A stretch of DNA of 64,000 nt from Diphasiastrum complanatum (lineage: Eukaryota; Streptophyta; Lycopodiopsida; Lycopodiales; Lycopodiaceae), in NCBI GenBank assembly GCA_029204225.1, contig CM055111.1, positions 12,586,697 to 12,650,696 on the forward strand, given 5' to 3'. How positions within the stretch are numbered: position 1 is the first letter of the stretch; each line of letters begins with the position of its first letter. A model generated the notes under the pieces. The model searched no databases. It had not been told where the DNA came from and saw only the letters and a list, made by a program, of their open reading frames with translations. Position numbers and translations under genes: made by a program. This document shows, one piece after another, positions 41,715 through 53,060 of the stretch.

Positions 41715-41846
41715 GTTGGTTTGAATGAGATCGTTGGTAGAAACAACGAAATCAGAATACTGTTGGCTACACGCTTGCTATAGAAAACGTCTTGATAGAA
41801 ACAAGACTGATAATCCTTAGTAGAAATGTAGATTACTGAAATGCTT

Positions 41847-41858
41847 GCTCTGATACCA
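41847..41858 (-). other. Copia-6c primer-binding site
   Basis: TGGTATCAGAGC on the minus strand, adjacent to the LTR; exact initiator-Met tRNA complement. The corresponding ~24 bases are missing in Copia-6b. Confidence 0.92.
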
Positions 41859-42559
41859 TGTCGTAAATAGAGAGGATAGGAAGCGGACGTTTGAGCGTGG
41901 GCGTGTAGGAACGGAAATGCAACAGTTAGCAGTAGAAATATTCAGGATGAATGATTCATACAAATTGCACAAATGAACCATACAGTAGTGAAACAAAAAT
42001 GCACTTTGATTAATGTCAAACAGTGAGTACAATGTTTGAAGTGGTAACTTCAGCTTGATTGTTGAGCATGATTACGTTGGCTACAAATAACTTTGATTAT
42101 TAAAAAACCTCACTTAATTAGTATTATATATTTACAAGTGTCTTAAAAAAACATCTTACAAGCATTGAATGTTATTTACGCTAGTCTTTGTATATGTACA
42201 AAGTAGGTAACCGCCCTTGGGATATTTAGTTGTCCAATTGTTTTAGGGTTGATGACAGTTTGGCGAAGTCAGTCTGCCACTATTGCGGAAAACTCAAAAA
42301 CCCCGAAGGTGCCTTTGAATAGAGAAAGCATGTAGATCCTGAAGGTATGCCTGAAATGGATTTCAAGGTATTTTGGTTATTGTGTCGCATTTTTCCAAAG
42401 GTGCAAAAAATGCAAAGAGGACGAAAAAGATGAAGGTGCCTTAAAAATGTTTTAAGGCAAAAATGAAGATTGCAAAAAATGTGAAGGTCCGAAATATGTA
42501 GTCAGCCTTCGGCTATTTTCACTTGAACGATTGTTAAGGCTGAGCATTAAAATCTAACA
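41859..42559 (-). repeat. Copia-6c 5' LTR (701 bp)
   Basis: It runs from TGTTAGATTTTAATGCTC (42559) to ...TTTACGACA (41859), directly abutting the primer site. It is the reference for the family because both ends are clear. It lacks most of the CCTTCGCC-type U3 repeats of Copia-6a and 6b. Confidence 0.88.
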
Positions 42560-42607
42560 TAGAAAACTATGCAAGTTCATATAGGAAGAGAGAATAGAAG
42601 ATTGTTG

Positions 42608-42868
42608 AATAGAAGATTACATTCTTCTCCAAAATGTATTCCCAAATATCAGAAGTCAACCAACCTCCTAATTCCCAAAGCACCATTTTATTGTAATGTC
42701 CGCCAGATCACTAGGGATGATCTTGGCAGTTTTGTTAGATTCACTCCCGCGGCACTTCAGTGCCTTCAAGAGGCTTCTGAGAATTTTCCAAGCCTTCTTT
42801 TTGAAGACTCTGTTTTGCTCGCCATTCATGCCAAGCCACTTACAATAATGCCAGAAAGAATTGCCATA
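42608..42868 (+). pseudogene. CENH3-like (centromeric histone H3) histone-fold pseudogene, intronless
   Basis: The frame reads KYQKSTNLLIPKAPF, VRQITRDDLGSFVRFTPAAL, QCLQEASENFPSLLFEDSVL and LAIHAKPLTIMPE. This is the histone-H3 fold from the alpha-N helix to the end of loop 2. NLLIP-APF, VR-IT and the FTP-AL block are the wording of plant CENH3, where canonical H3 has ELLIRKLPF and VREIAQDF. Loop 1 is one residue longer than in H3, also a CENH3 trait. CENH3 replaces H3 in centromeric nucleosomes. After MPE it hits stops (42869 on) where the C-terminal ARRIRG should be, and the N-terminal tail is absent or replaced. Plant CENH3 genes have several introns in this region and none is seen, so a retrocopy is likely. 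The first ATG (42569) lies just beyond the Copia-6c LTR. Confidence 0.75.
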
Positions 42869-42907
42869 TAGGATGCGAGATAGATATTGTAGATTACATA
42901 AGGGTGA

Positions 42908-43504
42908 GCCATCTGTACCCAAACAGACCTCCCTACCCAGAGGCCTAGGAAGCAGCCAGCCCCAAAGAGAGCCCCGAAGAAAGTAAAGAGGGTTGTTATT
43001 ACATCATCTCCTTCTGTTGATAATGTAGATACTGCTACATTGGATTCGGTTGTAAACACAGCCACAATCATGTTGGATAATCCAATTATTTCTATAGATA
43101 CTTCTCATCCACCTCCTCCATTTCCTACAAATTTTTATACATATATAGATTCGGATGAGTATCTTAAATTTGAGAGTGACATATATGATGTTGTAAATAG
43201 AATTGGATAATCATTTTGTTTTAGATTAGAGGAACTTGACTTCAGTATAAATTTTAGGGTTGTTGATTGTTTGGATCTGAAAAACAAACGCGCTTCTATT
43301 AGTGATCTTGTGATAGAGTCTGGAGTCCAACTCTTGCAATTTGACATTGCAAGGGATTCATGCAGAGAAATTTTGGTGCTCAGCAATTTTTTCCTTCAGG
43401 CAATTAAAGAGAAGAAGAACAGCTTGTCACAATGTTTGTTTAGTGGATGCACACCAGTTACAAAATACCTGCTTATTCCTTATCATACCAAGTACGACAA
43501 TTAA
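42908..43504 (+). pseudogene. Unidentified broken ORF in frame with the CENH3-like fragment
   Basis: In the same frame as the histone fragment, after a ~40-base gap with stops, about 198 codons are open except for one TAA near 43208. It starts TQTDLPTQRPRKQPAPKRAP then KKVKRVV, a basic Pro/Lys stretch like a histone tail or nuclear-localisation signal. An acidic/hydrophobic part follows (SHPPPPFPTNFYTYIDSDEY), then SISDLVIESGVQLLQFDIAR and LVLSNFFLQAIKEKKNSLSQ, ending in a stop at 43502-43504. I recognise no domain. It may be the rest of the same retrocopied transcript, part of a fusion, or another element. Opposing short minus-strand ORFs are shadows. Confidence 0.4.
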
Positions 43505-45197
43505 ATGCCTCTTGTTGTTATAGCTTTATCAGTGGCATTATCATTGGAAATATTTCTCAGAATTGCACCTAATGGACTCTCTATTTTATTTTACAATGAG
43601 CATTGGAGTTTAAACTTGATCTCTGTCATGACTACAAAAGATCTAGATAAAAAATCAATCTTCACCAAAACATATCTTCATTAAAATCTAGTCACCTTGG
43701 AAAAATTGCCTAGATCGCAAAGATTAAGGCTCAAAAGAAGAAGTGAATCAAAACACACAAGATTCAATTCCAAGCACACTTATTGGACTCACTCAGATCC
43801 AAAGAATCTAACTCTCAAAGTTGGATTGGATTTGATAAGTTTTGATGCCAATCTAGGTCGTAGTTTTCCACCAATCTTGATTACCTTGAACAATTTGGAA
43901 AAACCAGACTTTATCCAACCTATGTATTAGCCTTAGCTTTTTTTGGGAAACCCGTAGAAGTTTATGTATACTTTCTCATTAAAAAATAATTTAATGGCTT
44001 TACTACTATAATAAATGTGTCTTCATTATTTATATACTGCTTAGACTCTACATGGTGGACCCATTCATGCTCTTTGAAGAAACTGGTGAGGCTTTTGTTG
44101 TCAATGTTTAGGCAAATGTTGTATCCAAATCCAATAGTACAAAGTGATCTGGTATTAAGTATCATTTGCCAAAGAAAAAGAGTACTTCAAGCTACAAATA
44201 TGATGCATGCATATCATTGAATAAGCTTCACTCTATCCATAGTAGATTCTATTATACATGAGCAAAGTGTGCATGTGTGAAAACATGAACTAACATTCTA
44301 TTATACATGAGCAAAGTGTGCATGTGTGAAAACATGAGCTAATAATCTAGAATGTAGTTAGTCCTTGTAAATATTACTACTAAATTGTTTGTGATTCATA
44401 ATTTAATGCTTTAGAACCTACATTGAATTTACAAATGAACATGGTACTTAATATTCCAAGAAAGTAACATAAGTTGCATGACAATATGACTTGACGTTAA
44501 TGAGTTAAAAAGAATTCGCACTTTTAAAACAAAAATTGTCTTGCAATGTCAAGTAATTTTAACTTGTAGAGCTATTTCTCTTAATGAACTACTTATTAAA
44601 AAGGCATGCATTTGTACAAACAAATAATCTTGCATTTGACTTCCTTGTAAAAAAAACCTTGTTTTGACTTATAATTCAATGGTTACTTGGAAATATCATC
44701 TCACCAATGAACATGTGCAGATTGAGCATAAATCAAGATAGCAGTACATGTATCAATAATAAAGAAATTTACATATAAGAATTTGCCACATATTTGTTTC
44801 ATGATTTCCTAGATTTTAGACAAGAAAAATTACATGTGGGTTATTGTCATATGTGGGTATCATATGAAATTACATGTGGGTTATTATCCTATGAAATTGT
44901 TGCGCATATCAAGTCTCAAATTTAGATAATCACAAGAAGTTGATGTGGAAGAATCAATGACATTGAGAACATTACTATCTTAGAACAATCGTATGCTACA
45001 ATAATATGTTGTCATAAATATTCAACTTGGAAAAAAAAATGTAAGAACACAATGACCAATGATACTCATAACATTAGATATAAGATATTACAAATATCAA
45101 ATTTTGACAAATCTATCTTGAAATTGATGCAAGCTCAAATATAATGACTCTTTTATTATACAATGTCTTAGGAAAGCCATGATTTGGAAGTGGCATA
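43505..45197. other. AT-rich spacer, no supported gene
   Basis: Contains an open stretch at 43697-43930 (plus; RLRLKRRSESKHTRF) with no recognisable domain, and otherwise many stops in all frames. A tandem duplication is listed separately. Another short repeat, ACATGTGGGTTATT, occurs twice near 44832 and 44872. Confidence 0.5.
44246..44342. repeat. 49-bp tandem duplication
   Basis: ATTCTATTATACATGAGCAA and the following AGTGTGCATGTGTGAAAACA occur twice head to tail (44246-44294 and 44295-44342), with one or two differences. Confidence 0.9.
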
Positions 45198-45684
45198 TGT
45201 AAGAACCACCAAGTGAAGATCTACAGGATTCCAACCACAAGCAAAACCAAAAGGACACCTGTGGAGCACGAACCACCCAACCAATATGGAGAGGCTAGTC
45301 AATACCCTAACCAATCCACCCCCAAGCCACAGTGAAGAACACAAGAGAGGAGAGGAAGAACTGGCTCAAGAATCACAATTCACAATAGGAGGATGGGCGA
45401 GTTTTCACTAGACCTATTCTTCTCTAGAGAGAAAGTCTTCCCTTTAGGATTCCCATGCAACCTAAATTGAGCTATTGATATCCTATTCTTGCATTAAAGC
45501 AGTCTTCACCATGCATGTGCTCCTATGTCCAATTATAGGTCTGGACTCTCATATGATTATTAATTATTTAATACGACCATGTCCAGAATGACGTAGCATA
45601 AATAATAACCACATACAGCTGGAGTGACCGGCTATCCATGTTAGGAATAGTTCTGATTCCCTTGTACAAGACATGGACATAACA
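45198..45684 (-). repeat. Gypsy-3 3' LTR (about 487 bp)
   Basis: The tract AAGAGGGGAAGAA is followed by TGTTATGTCCATGTC at 45684, and the LTR likely ends TTCTTACA at 45198. No second copy is present, so the inner end is an inference from the TG...CA rule. Confidence 0.6.
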
Positions 45685-45699
45685 TTCTTCCCCTCTTAA

Positions 45700-46910
45700 A
45701 CCATTTCTATCTCTAGAAATGAAAATTAGGGAAATGCTTTCGACCCTTTCCCATGAATCATCATCCTCAGTCCGTCCCTTCCACCTGATCAAGCACTCAG
45801 AGATAGAACGATTTCTCAATTGTTTATCTCTGGTTTTGAGTACCTTTTTAGGTTTCAAAGGAACACTAAGCGATGAGTCCTCCAAATGGGTAAGATCTTC
45901 CTCTGAACCAACTACTTCACCTTCATGCAAACTTAATTTCAACCGGCTTACATGAAATACTGGGTGAGCTGTAGTCTTGTTCTGAAGATCTAATTCGTAA
46001 GCTAAAGAACCAATTTTCTTTATACTCCAAAATGGTCCACAATATCTCATAGACAATCTATAATGCTTCTTTGTACTCATAGTATTAGAATCCTTAGGTA
46101 TTCTAAGATATACCCAGTCATCAACTTTAAAATCTCTAGGAGACCTCTTAAAATCGGCATAGTGCTTAGCTCTATCTTGAGCACTCCGAATACAATCACA
46201 GGCCACTTCAACATTTCACGCATATCATGCAAGAAATCTACAACTTTCTGGATCTTAATAGACTTTGTCTCCACATTTACCGGAGATCTAGGTTGAAAAC
46301 CGTACATCAACATAAACGGACTATAACTAGTAGCAGAATATTTTCTACTGTTATAAGCAAGCTCAATCAAAGGAATGTAATCTTCCCACTGAGATTGCCT
46401 GTGAGACACATAAGTTCTCAACATGTCCTCCATAGTCTGATTAGTTCTCTCAGTCTGGCCATCTGATTCAAGATGATCTAAAACTAAGCGAGGTTTCAAG
46501 CTTATGGAATACAGCTGACCAAAAGTGACTTGTAAATTTAGGATCTCTCTCACTAACTATATCACTCGGTAGTCCATAAAGCCTAAATAATCTTTCCACA
46601 AAGATCTGGGCTAAATCCGAAGCCTTAGCAGTTGACTTGACTGGTATAAAAGTAGCTAACTTTGTCAACATGTCCACCACAACTTAAATAGAATCATTTT
46701 GGCATTGGGTCCTTGGAAGTCCAGCCACAAAATTCATAGATATACTTTCCCATCGTTTTTGAGGGATATCTAGGGGATGTAACAACCCTCCAGTCTTTAA
46801 GCGTTCAGCTTTGGCTAACTGGCAAGGTCTACACTTAACCACATAAGACTCGACAAATGGCTTGAGTTTTGGCCAATGAAACTCTCTTTTGACCAAGTCC
46901 AAAGCCCTGT
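45700..46910 (-). pseudogene. Gypsy-3 integrase with chromodomain
   Basis: The zinc-binding end reads CRPCQLAKAERLKTGG. The core has VDMLTKLATFIPVKSTA, LPSDIVSERDPKFTSHFWSA and HPESDGQTERTNQTMEDMLR. The usual SDRD is SERD, which may remove a catalytic Asp. Then come WEDYIPLIELAYNSRKYSAT, MLMYGFQPRSPVNVE and HPVFHVSRLKLSLHEGE. The chromodomain (VLKTRDKQLRNRSISECLIR; WKGRTEDDDSWERVE) in this family is thought to steer integration toward specific histone marks. Two frameshifts separate the parts. Confidence 0.88.
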
Positions 46911-48654
46911 GTATACCCGGATGACTAGCACAGGGAACATCATGACACTCATAAAGAATCTTCTTCTTTAACTCATCATCCGCCGGTACACAAATTTAAA
47001 AAATGAGAATGGAATAGAAATTTACTCACATGGGTCTCAGGTTCCTAGGAAAGATAAGAAGATAGCGGAACAGTTCTCTATCCGAGGTGGGTTACTATTT
47101 TGGAATGGGAAACCATCTTCCAAATGGGACCAAAATGAGAATCTGATTCACATTTTTCTCTTAGTGAAAGATTTAGATCAGTGGAAATCTGGGTGAAAGA
47201 AAGTTCATTTAATTCACCAATCCGACTAAGCCTCATCCGCAACTTGGTTAGAGCTGCCCTTGATATATCGGATCTCATGATCAAAATTCTACATAAGCTC
47301 AACCCAGCGAGCTTTACGGTCCCTTAGATCGTTCTGATTACAAAAGTACTTCAGAGCTTGGTAATCTGTATACACTATAAACTGACTACCATAAAGGTAA
47401 TGCCTCTAGGCTTTAAGTGCATGTATCACAACAAATAACTCTTTCTCCTGAGTTATATAACGCAACTGACGTAAGGTATATCAGGATTCGCGATCTGTAA
47501 AACAGGAGCTGAAGCAACCATTTGCTTGAGTTTCTGAAAGCATTGGTTCACTTCATCATTCCACTCAATAGGCTCGCTAGATTGACCTCTCTTTTTCTTT
47601 TTATTAACTCCACCTTTAGTCAAAAATTTAAGGGTGCTGCCACTTTTGCATAATCCTCAAGTGACTTACGAAAGAAAACTTTAAACCCGAGAAAAGATTT
47701 AACTTCTCTAATCATCTTCGGTATCGGCCAATCAAACACTGCCTTGACCTTACTCTCATCAATCTCCAACCCACTACGAGTGATCTTATGACCGAGGTAC
47801 AACAATTCATGCTTAAAGAACTCACATTTAGATTCCTTAGCGTAGAGCTTCTCTCATCTGAGAATATCTAAGGCAGTCTTAAGATGACTCAAATGCTCCT
47901 TAAGTGTTCTACTGTAGATGAGAATATCATCTAAGAATACAACCACAAACTTCCCTAGATATGGACGAAAAAGATCGTTCATCATCTGTTGGAACGTAGT
48001 TGGTGCATTCGTTAACCGAAAAGGAAGCACGAGAAATTCATAGTGACCGAATCTCATCCAAAAACCAGTCTTCTGCACGTCACCCGGATGAATCCTAATC
48101 TGATGATATCCGGTTCTAAGATCTATCTTTGTGAAGTATTTAGCTCCACCTAATCGATCTACCAGATCATCCATACGAGGCAAAGGATATTTATTTTTGA
48201 TAGTTACTTTATTCAACCCTTTGTAGTCTACACACATCCTGAAGCCTCCATCTTTCTTCGCTTTCAGAAGAACAGGAGCGCCCCAAGGCGACTTACTTGG
48301 CTGAATATGACCCATCTTCAGGTAATTTTCAATTTGCTTAGTAATCTCTACCTCTTCTTTCAGAGAAAACCTATAAGGTTGTCTAGAGATAGGGTGACTA
48401 CCTGGAATTAACTCAATCTTATGGTCTACCAATTTGGACGGCGGTAATCCATGAGGTAATTCTTCTGAAAATACATCTTTGAATTCAAACAGTAACTTAT
48501 TCTTCTCAATTTGCTCCTGATCTAAGTCTACCGAGTTAAGAATTTTTGACAATTCACAACTACTTAGATACATTTCAGATAAATCCAAAATTGGCTTACC
48601 AAAAAGTTTCTTAATGAAGAATTCATTTCCCCAAATGTCTGGTCCCTTCAACAA
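46911..48654 (-). pseudogene. Gypsy-3 reverse transcriptase and RNase H
   Basis: A long open RT block runs 48654-47854: [60 protein letters not shown], and the catalytic [11 protein letters not shown] near 47945. The next part, YLGHKITRSGLEIDESKVKA, continues in a new frame to RNase H (QFIVYTDYQALKYF-like wording near 47390-47330). The spacer to integrase at 47302-47078 is stop-containing. The RT catalytic residues are intact. Confidence 0.88.
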
Positions 48655-48660
48655 ATTTTA

Positions 48661-49731
48661 CATTAATTTTTTTTAATGAAAATGAAGACTATTTTTCCCT
48701 TTATTTCCTCATGGCACTTTCAAAGCCCCCTTCACTTGCCATCTAATGGCTATCCTAGATCCAACAACCCACATGGATCCTAATTTGGGAGATTCTATCC
48801 ATCGATCTCTTGGAGCCTCGATCCAATGACTGGCCATGCTTCTCGCACACCCCAAGGCTTTTCTTACAGCCGCTCTGCCCTCCAGACGCTATGGCTCTAC
48901 TCTTCTTGGATGCATGTGACCTTTTTCTCGTGACCTATCTACACACGAGCTCCTTCTTTGCTTCTCTCTTTCTCTCTTTCAAGCTTGGAAGCTTCTTCCT
49001 CCACAACTATGGCTGCCTAGCTGACAATCGATCCAGTGCTCTACTTCCTCCATGGCTGTCCATGACCACTAGGAGATGTTTTCCTAGCACCATGGCACCC
49101 AGCCTCATACTTTTACAACACTAAAAACTGTTTTCAAAGGAGAAAAATCCAGGGTTTTCCAAGCAAAAACCCTAATTGTGAGAAAGAGAGGATTTCTTGG
49201 GCATTTGACAATCTCTATCTAATATTTTTCTTGTAGCTCTCCATTTGAGTGAGGTTGCCCTACCTCTACCTCAGTAATGTGATTTACAGCACTCCAATTG
49301 ATGTGGTATTGACTGCAAACAGGGTAGTTTTCATTCCAAACCGTTAACACCCCACGAAACCAAATTTTTTTCAAATATCCTCGATTTTCTACCAAATCTA
49401 ATCTTCTAAATTTTTATGGCTCTCTGTCACTGCTCTTTGCATACCCATGCAAGCCCCATTGTGCCAAACAGCTGTCCACATAGTGAATTGTGAAGCCACC
49501 ACCGATGATTTCCCTGAAACCACCGAAATTGCAAGATTTTTAGGAATTCTTCCATGAATTCCCTTACAACAATCGTTTTGATATTTCTTGAAGCTCCATC
49601 GAAGGAAATTTGTTGTCTCTTGCCATCCAGACTGTTGATACCCTGTATGGAGTCCTCTCTCCTGAGATGCTTTGAGTGTTGTTTTCCTGGTGAAAGAAGT
49701 TATCCCATAGCTCCATCGGATCGTGCATACC
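48661..49731. other. Leader or unassigned retroelement DNA
   Basis: Non-coding between Gypsy-3 and the primer site at 49732-49743. The part next to the primer site would be the leader of the minus-strand element with the 49744-50208 LTR. The remainder (48661-49390) has AAACCCTAATT and pyrimidine-rich patches that look LTR-like but has no partner copy. Short ORFs on either strand are unsupported. Confidence 0.4.
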
Positions 49732-50208
49732 TGCATGATACCATATTAAAATTTTGTTAGGATCTAGTGCAGTATGCAGATCACATGAGTCAATCACCAT
49801 AGCCACTCCTCACAAGCTATGGTACAACAAAAGTTATAGATTACAAAGAGAAATTGTACATATACCAAAAGCCCCAACATGCATGGGCTCAACAAGTGTC
49901 AACACACTAAAATAGACACCTGTCTGACCAATAGGCCCAACATGGGCTAAAAGACTGACAAACTCAAGACATGCCCCTGAGTATAACAAATGTCATCAAA
50001 GAATACATTGTACAAGCTAATTTCCCTATGTGTGACTACTCAGCTAACCCAAGTAGCCGGCTACAAGATCAGTGCCCAATTGATATATTCATAGCGGGTC
50101 ACGTTCCAAATACAACCGAATATAGTAAATCTGACTAACTGTACAATAGTTACATTATCACATTTGAAGCTTATAAAATATAGATCAGATCAACTATGAT
50201 TTCTAACA
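49732..50208 (-). repeat. LTR and primer site of an unassigned minus-strand element
   Basis: A sequence from TGTTAGAAATCATAG (50208) down to 49744 is followed by TGGTATCATGCAG, similar to the initiator-Met primer complement over nine bases. It cuts the gag of Copia-8 precisely at 50208. No second LTR is seen, so the lineage is unknown. It is probably not Gypsy-3, whose 3' LTR differs. Confidence 0.55.
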
Positions 50209-50540
50209 GTACACTTACCAACTTCCTTGATAAGTTCATTTGTACCATTCATCTTGATCACATGAAGAGCTTTCTTTGCCCTCCTATCATACCTCAATTG
50301 TTCTTGAGGTGCCAAAGGTCTTTCCTCCACACCTACAACAATATCCATCAACTCATTCATCTCAAGAAAAGACTTCGTTCTCACCTTCCAAGTAGAATAG
50401 TTGCTTGAGGTACGCCTATCATTACTTTCCAACATGAAGCCTCCATTTGTAGCCATGTTGCAATGATCACAAGAGATCCAATCAAAAATAGAGTTTCTAC
50501 AAAAGTACAAAAAATTGAATCATTCACTTTCTACATGCAA
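50209..50540 (-). pseudogene. Copia-8: gag N-terminus fragment
   Basis: MATNGGFMLESNDRRTSSNY, then STWKVRTKSFLEMNELMDIV and YDRRAKKALHVIKMNGTNEL, close to Copia-3 gag at 13203. It ends at KEVGKCT, where the LTR at 50208 is inserted; the remainder is not in the window. Confidence 0.85.
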
Positions 50541-50619
50541 AAGCTAGAAACTTGATATAGATTCTTGAAGAATGCTATAAGAACTTTCTAATGCAATTAA
50601 AGTTAGCACATTCCACCAA

Positions 50620-51664
50620 GTAAAGTGTGAAATTTGTAGGACTCTTTTGGCGATCTTCCAGTGTATAGGTCCTGGATTGATGTTGAACTGACTTAGACTG
50701 AATACTGCATATGCAGTATCCGATCTTGTGTTGTCTGCAAAATACATTAGTGAGCTTATCAGTCTCATGTAAGGCTTGGTGAGCATGGCTTCACATTCTT
50801 CATCATTCATCGACGGACAGTCTACGTTGGTCAGCACTATGCCTGGAACCATCAGAGTGTTTAGTCATCTAAAAGTCATCAATGATCCTTTGAGTATACC
50901 TTGACTGGTGTAGATATAATCTATCATTTTCAAAGTCTCAATCGATTTGCATTGACAGAATCAATGTGTCATCTACGTAGACACCAATTATGATGATCTC
51001 TCCATCTATGACTTTCTCATAGATGTTGTAATCAACTATCAAGGTTTGCAAGCCTAAGGATCTTAGACCATGAACTTTCTTCTTATACCATTGTCTGGCG
51101 GGCTGCTTCAGTCCGTAGATGCCCTATGTGCATCCTGCATGTGTAGTCAGTGTATGACTTATAGATAAAACCCAATGGGTGATCCATATAGAGTTCCTCC
51201 TTGAGTTCTCCATGTAGGAACATGGTCTTTTCATCTAGAATGTGGAGATTCAAGTTGTATGTTGCTGCATATGTGATCAAACAAACGTATGGAGGTATGC
51301 TTGATGACTAGAGAAAAGGTCTCATTGTACTTCCATTTGCATTTAATAGTCTTTCTTTTGTTCGGAACCGATTCAAGTGTCCACACATTGTTCAGCTCCA
51401 TGGAGTGTATTTCTTCCTCCATTGCTTTTATCCACATGTCCTTTTCAGGATTTTGATAGGGTCATCATAGGTTTGTGGTTCACCTCCGAATCCACAAAAT
51501 TCTTTCATCCTAGAAGATGAACTGTCAGGACCATATCTGATAGGTGGTTTGCGCTCTCTTGCGGATCTTCGTAGAGATTGCTCGGGTGCTACTATTGCCT
51601 TCCCTTTGTCTTTACGGATAGGTGCGAAACCATTGTGGGTACTCGATGTTATAGCTCTAGGCAT
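50620..51664 (-). pseudogene. Copia-9 linker, RT and RNase H start
   Basis: RT begins IKAMEEEIHSMELNNVWTLE, loses about 25 residues around CKWKYNETFS (joined directly to the TFSLVIKHTS signature) and continues LHILDEKTMFLHGELKEELY and MDHPLGFIYKSYTDY. The catalytic block near 50985-50950 is out of frame. The RNase H-proximal part gives NVDCPSMNDEECEAML, KPYMRLISSLMYFADNTRSD and WKIAKRVLQ. Confidence 0.8.
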
Positions 51665-51959
51665 GTCTGCAGCCTACTCGTTGTCTAAGTTGTCACTCAA
51701 CTCATGTGGTAAGTGAACATCTTGATCCAAGTGTTCAGTATCTGCTCCCTCTGTCGATGTAGGCAAATCACAGTATGTCTTGCTTAGAATCCCGTAGACA
51801 ATAGGGTCTCCGTCAGCCATTGTTCTAGCTTCATCAAACTTGACGTCTCTCACAGTTTTCGGTATGTAGAGCCTATAGTATGATGGGTGTACATCATATC
51901 CAACAAGAAAGCCTTGCTCAACTTTTTCATCCAGTTTCTTTCCCTTCTAATCTGGAATG

Positions 51960-53060
51960 TGTGTGTATGCTTAGATGCGTATGCGAGCAAGACTCGGCTT
52001 GTTTCCCCACCACACTTCATGTGGAGTAGTGTTAGGAACGTCTGAGTTACCTGTTCTATTCTGCAAGTAGGCGGTTGTAGCTACTGCTTCAGCCCATAAC
52101 ATTTTTTATGCCCTTGAATAGGCCATCATACATCTTGCAGCTTCCATGAGTGTTCTATTTTTCCTTTCGGCAATACCATTGTGTTGTGGTGTGTATGCTA
52201 CAGTCTTCAAGTGTAAGATTTCACAACTTGTATAGAACTCTACAAAATGTTTGGAGACGTACTCTATGCCTTTGTTGGTTCGTAGTTGCCTTAACTTCTT
52301 ATTGGTCCACTTCTCGGCCCAGTTTACAAACTCTATAAACTTTTCAAGTGCTTATGACTTGTTGTGTATGAAGTATATGGTACAAAATTTATTGAAGTCG
52401 TCTATAAACATGATATTGTATCTTGAGCCTCCCAGTGAGACCACATCAAAAGGTCTACAAATGTCAAAATGTATCAACTCCAAGAGATTTGTAGTTTTGA
52501 ATGAATCTCTCATGAAGGGCATACATGACATCTTGCCTTTGTTACATGCTTCACATGACTTCGGACTCGTAGCATCCTTGATGCTAACGCCGGTGAATAC
52601 TCCATTGTGCCTTGTATAAAGCCATCGTATTAATACGACACAACCTTCTGTGGATTTGGTGTGCTTGCTCCGTAGGAAGTCGTATCTTCAGGTGATACAT
52701 GTTGCCTTTGCACTTCCCTTGCGTGATGAGGTGAGTGGTGTTATCTTCCTTCACTTCACATAAGTCATTTGCAAAGATGACGTTCATGCCTACATCAACT
52801 AACTTCGCGACAGATTATAGATCTTTCTAGAACTTTGGTACATAGAGCACGTCATCAAGCTTCCTATCTCTACCGTTGGTATACAGCCATAGCGCGCTTG
52901 TTACACTGACTTGGTACCATGAGCCATCTCCCAGAATAATATAGGAGTCTATTTGGTGATAATCAACTATCATCTACTTAGTTGTCACAAAATGTGACGT
53001 AGCTCCTGAGTCAAAAACCACTTCTTGCGTCTCAACTTGTGATGTGGCACATACATTGGT
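51960..53060 (-). pseudogene. Copia-9 protease and integrase
   Basis: Protease keeps DSGATSHFVT. GAG-pre-integrase has NVIFANDLCEVKEDNTTHLI, GNMYHLKIRLPTEQAHQIH. The integrase core is scattered over frames but retains recognisable pieces: LHERFI, a catalytic SNKGIEYVSKHF-like region near 52270, and NTHGSCKMYDGLFKGIK near 52150-52100. Unlike Copia-1, the core is not deleted. Confidence 0.7.

Larger units (their letters stand above)
39446..42559 (-). mobile_element. Copia-6c: LTR, gag, protease and integrase; 3' part missing
   Basis: On the minus strand: 5' LTR 42559-41859, primer site 41858-41847, gag from 41714, knuckle near 40940, protease near 40765, integrase 40330-39563 and the pre-RT linker to about 39446, where Gypsy-2 begins. 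RT, RNase H and the 3' LTR are missing. Similarity to Copia-6b is high over the shared region. Confidence 0.9.
45198..48660 (-). mobile_element. Gypsy-3: chromovirus (chromodomain Ty3/gypsy), 5'-truncated
   Basis: On the minus strand: end of protease and RT (48654-47854), RNase H (47805-47330), integrase (46906-46077), chromodomain (about 45870-45715), polypurine tract (45697-45685) and 3' LTR (45684-45198). RT before integrase and a C-terminal chromodomain make it a plant chromovirus. It is cut at about 48660, so gag, the protease core and the 5' LTR are missing. The frame is interrupted several times. Confidence 0.9.

Noticed and set aside
42826..43071. Minus-strand ORF with hydrophobic, membrane-like segments
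   Set aside because: It is antisense to the CENH3-like fragment and its downstream frame, with no supporting context.
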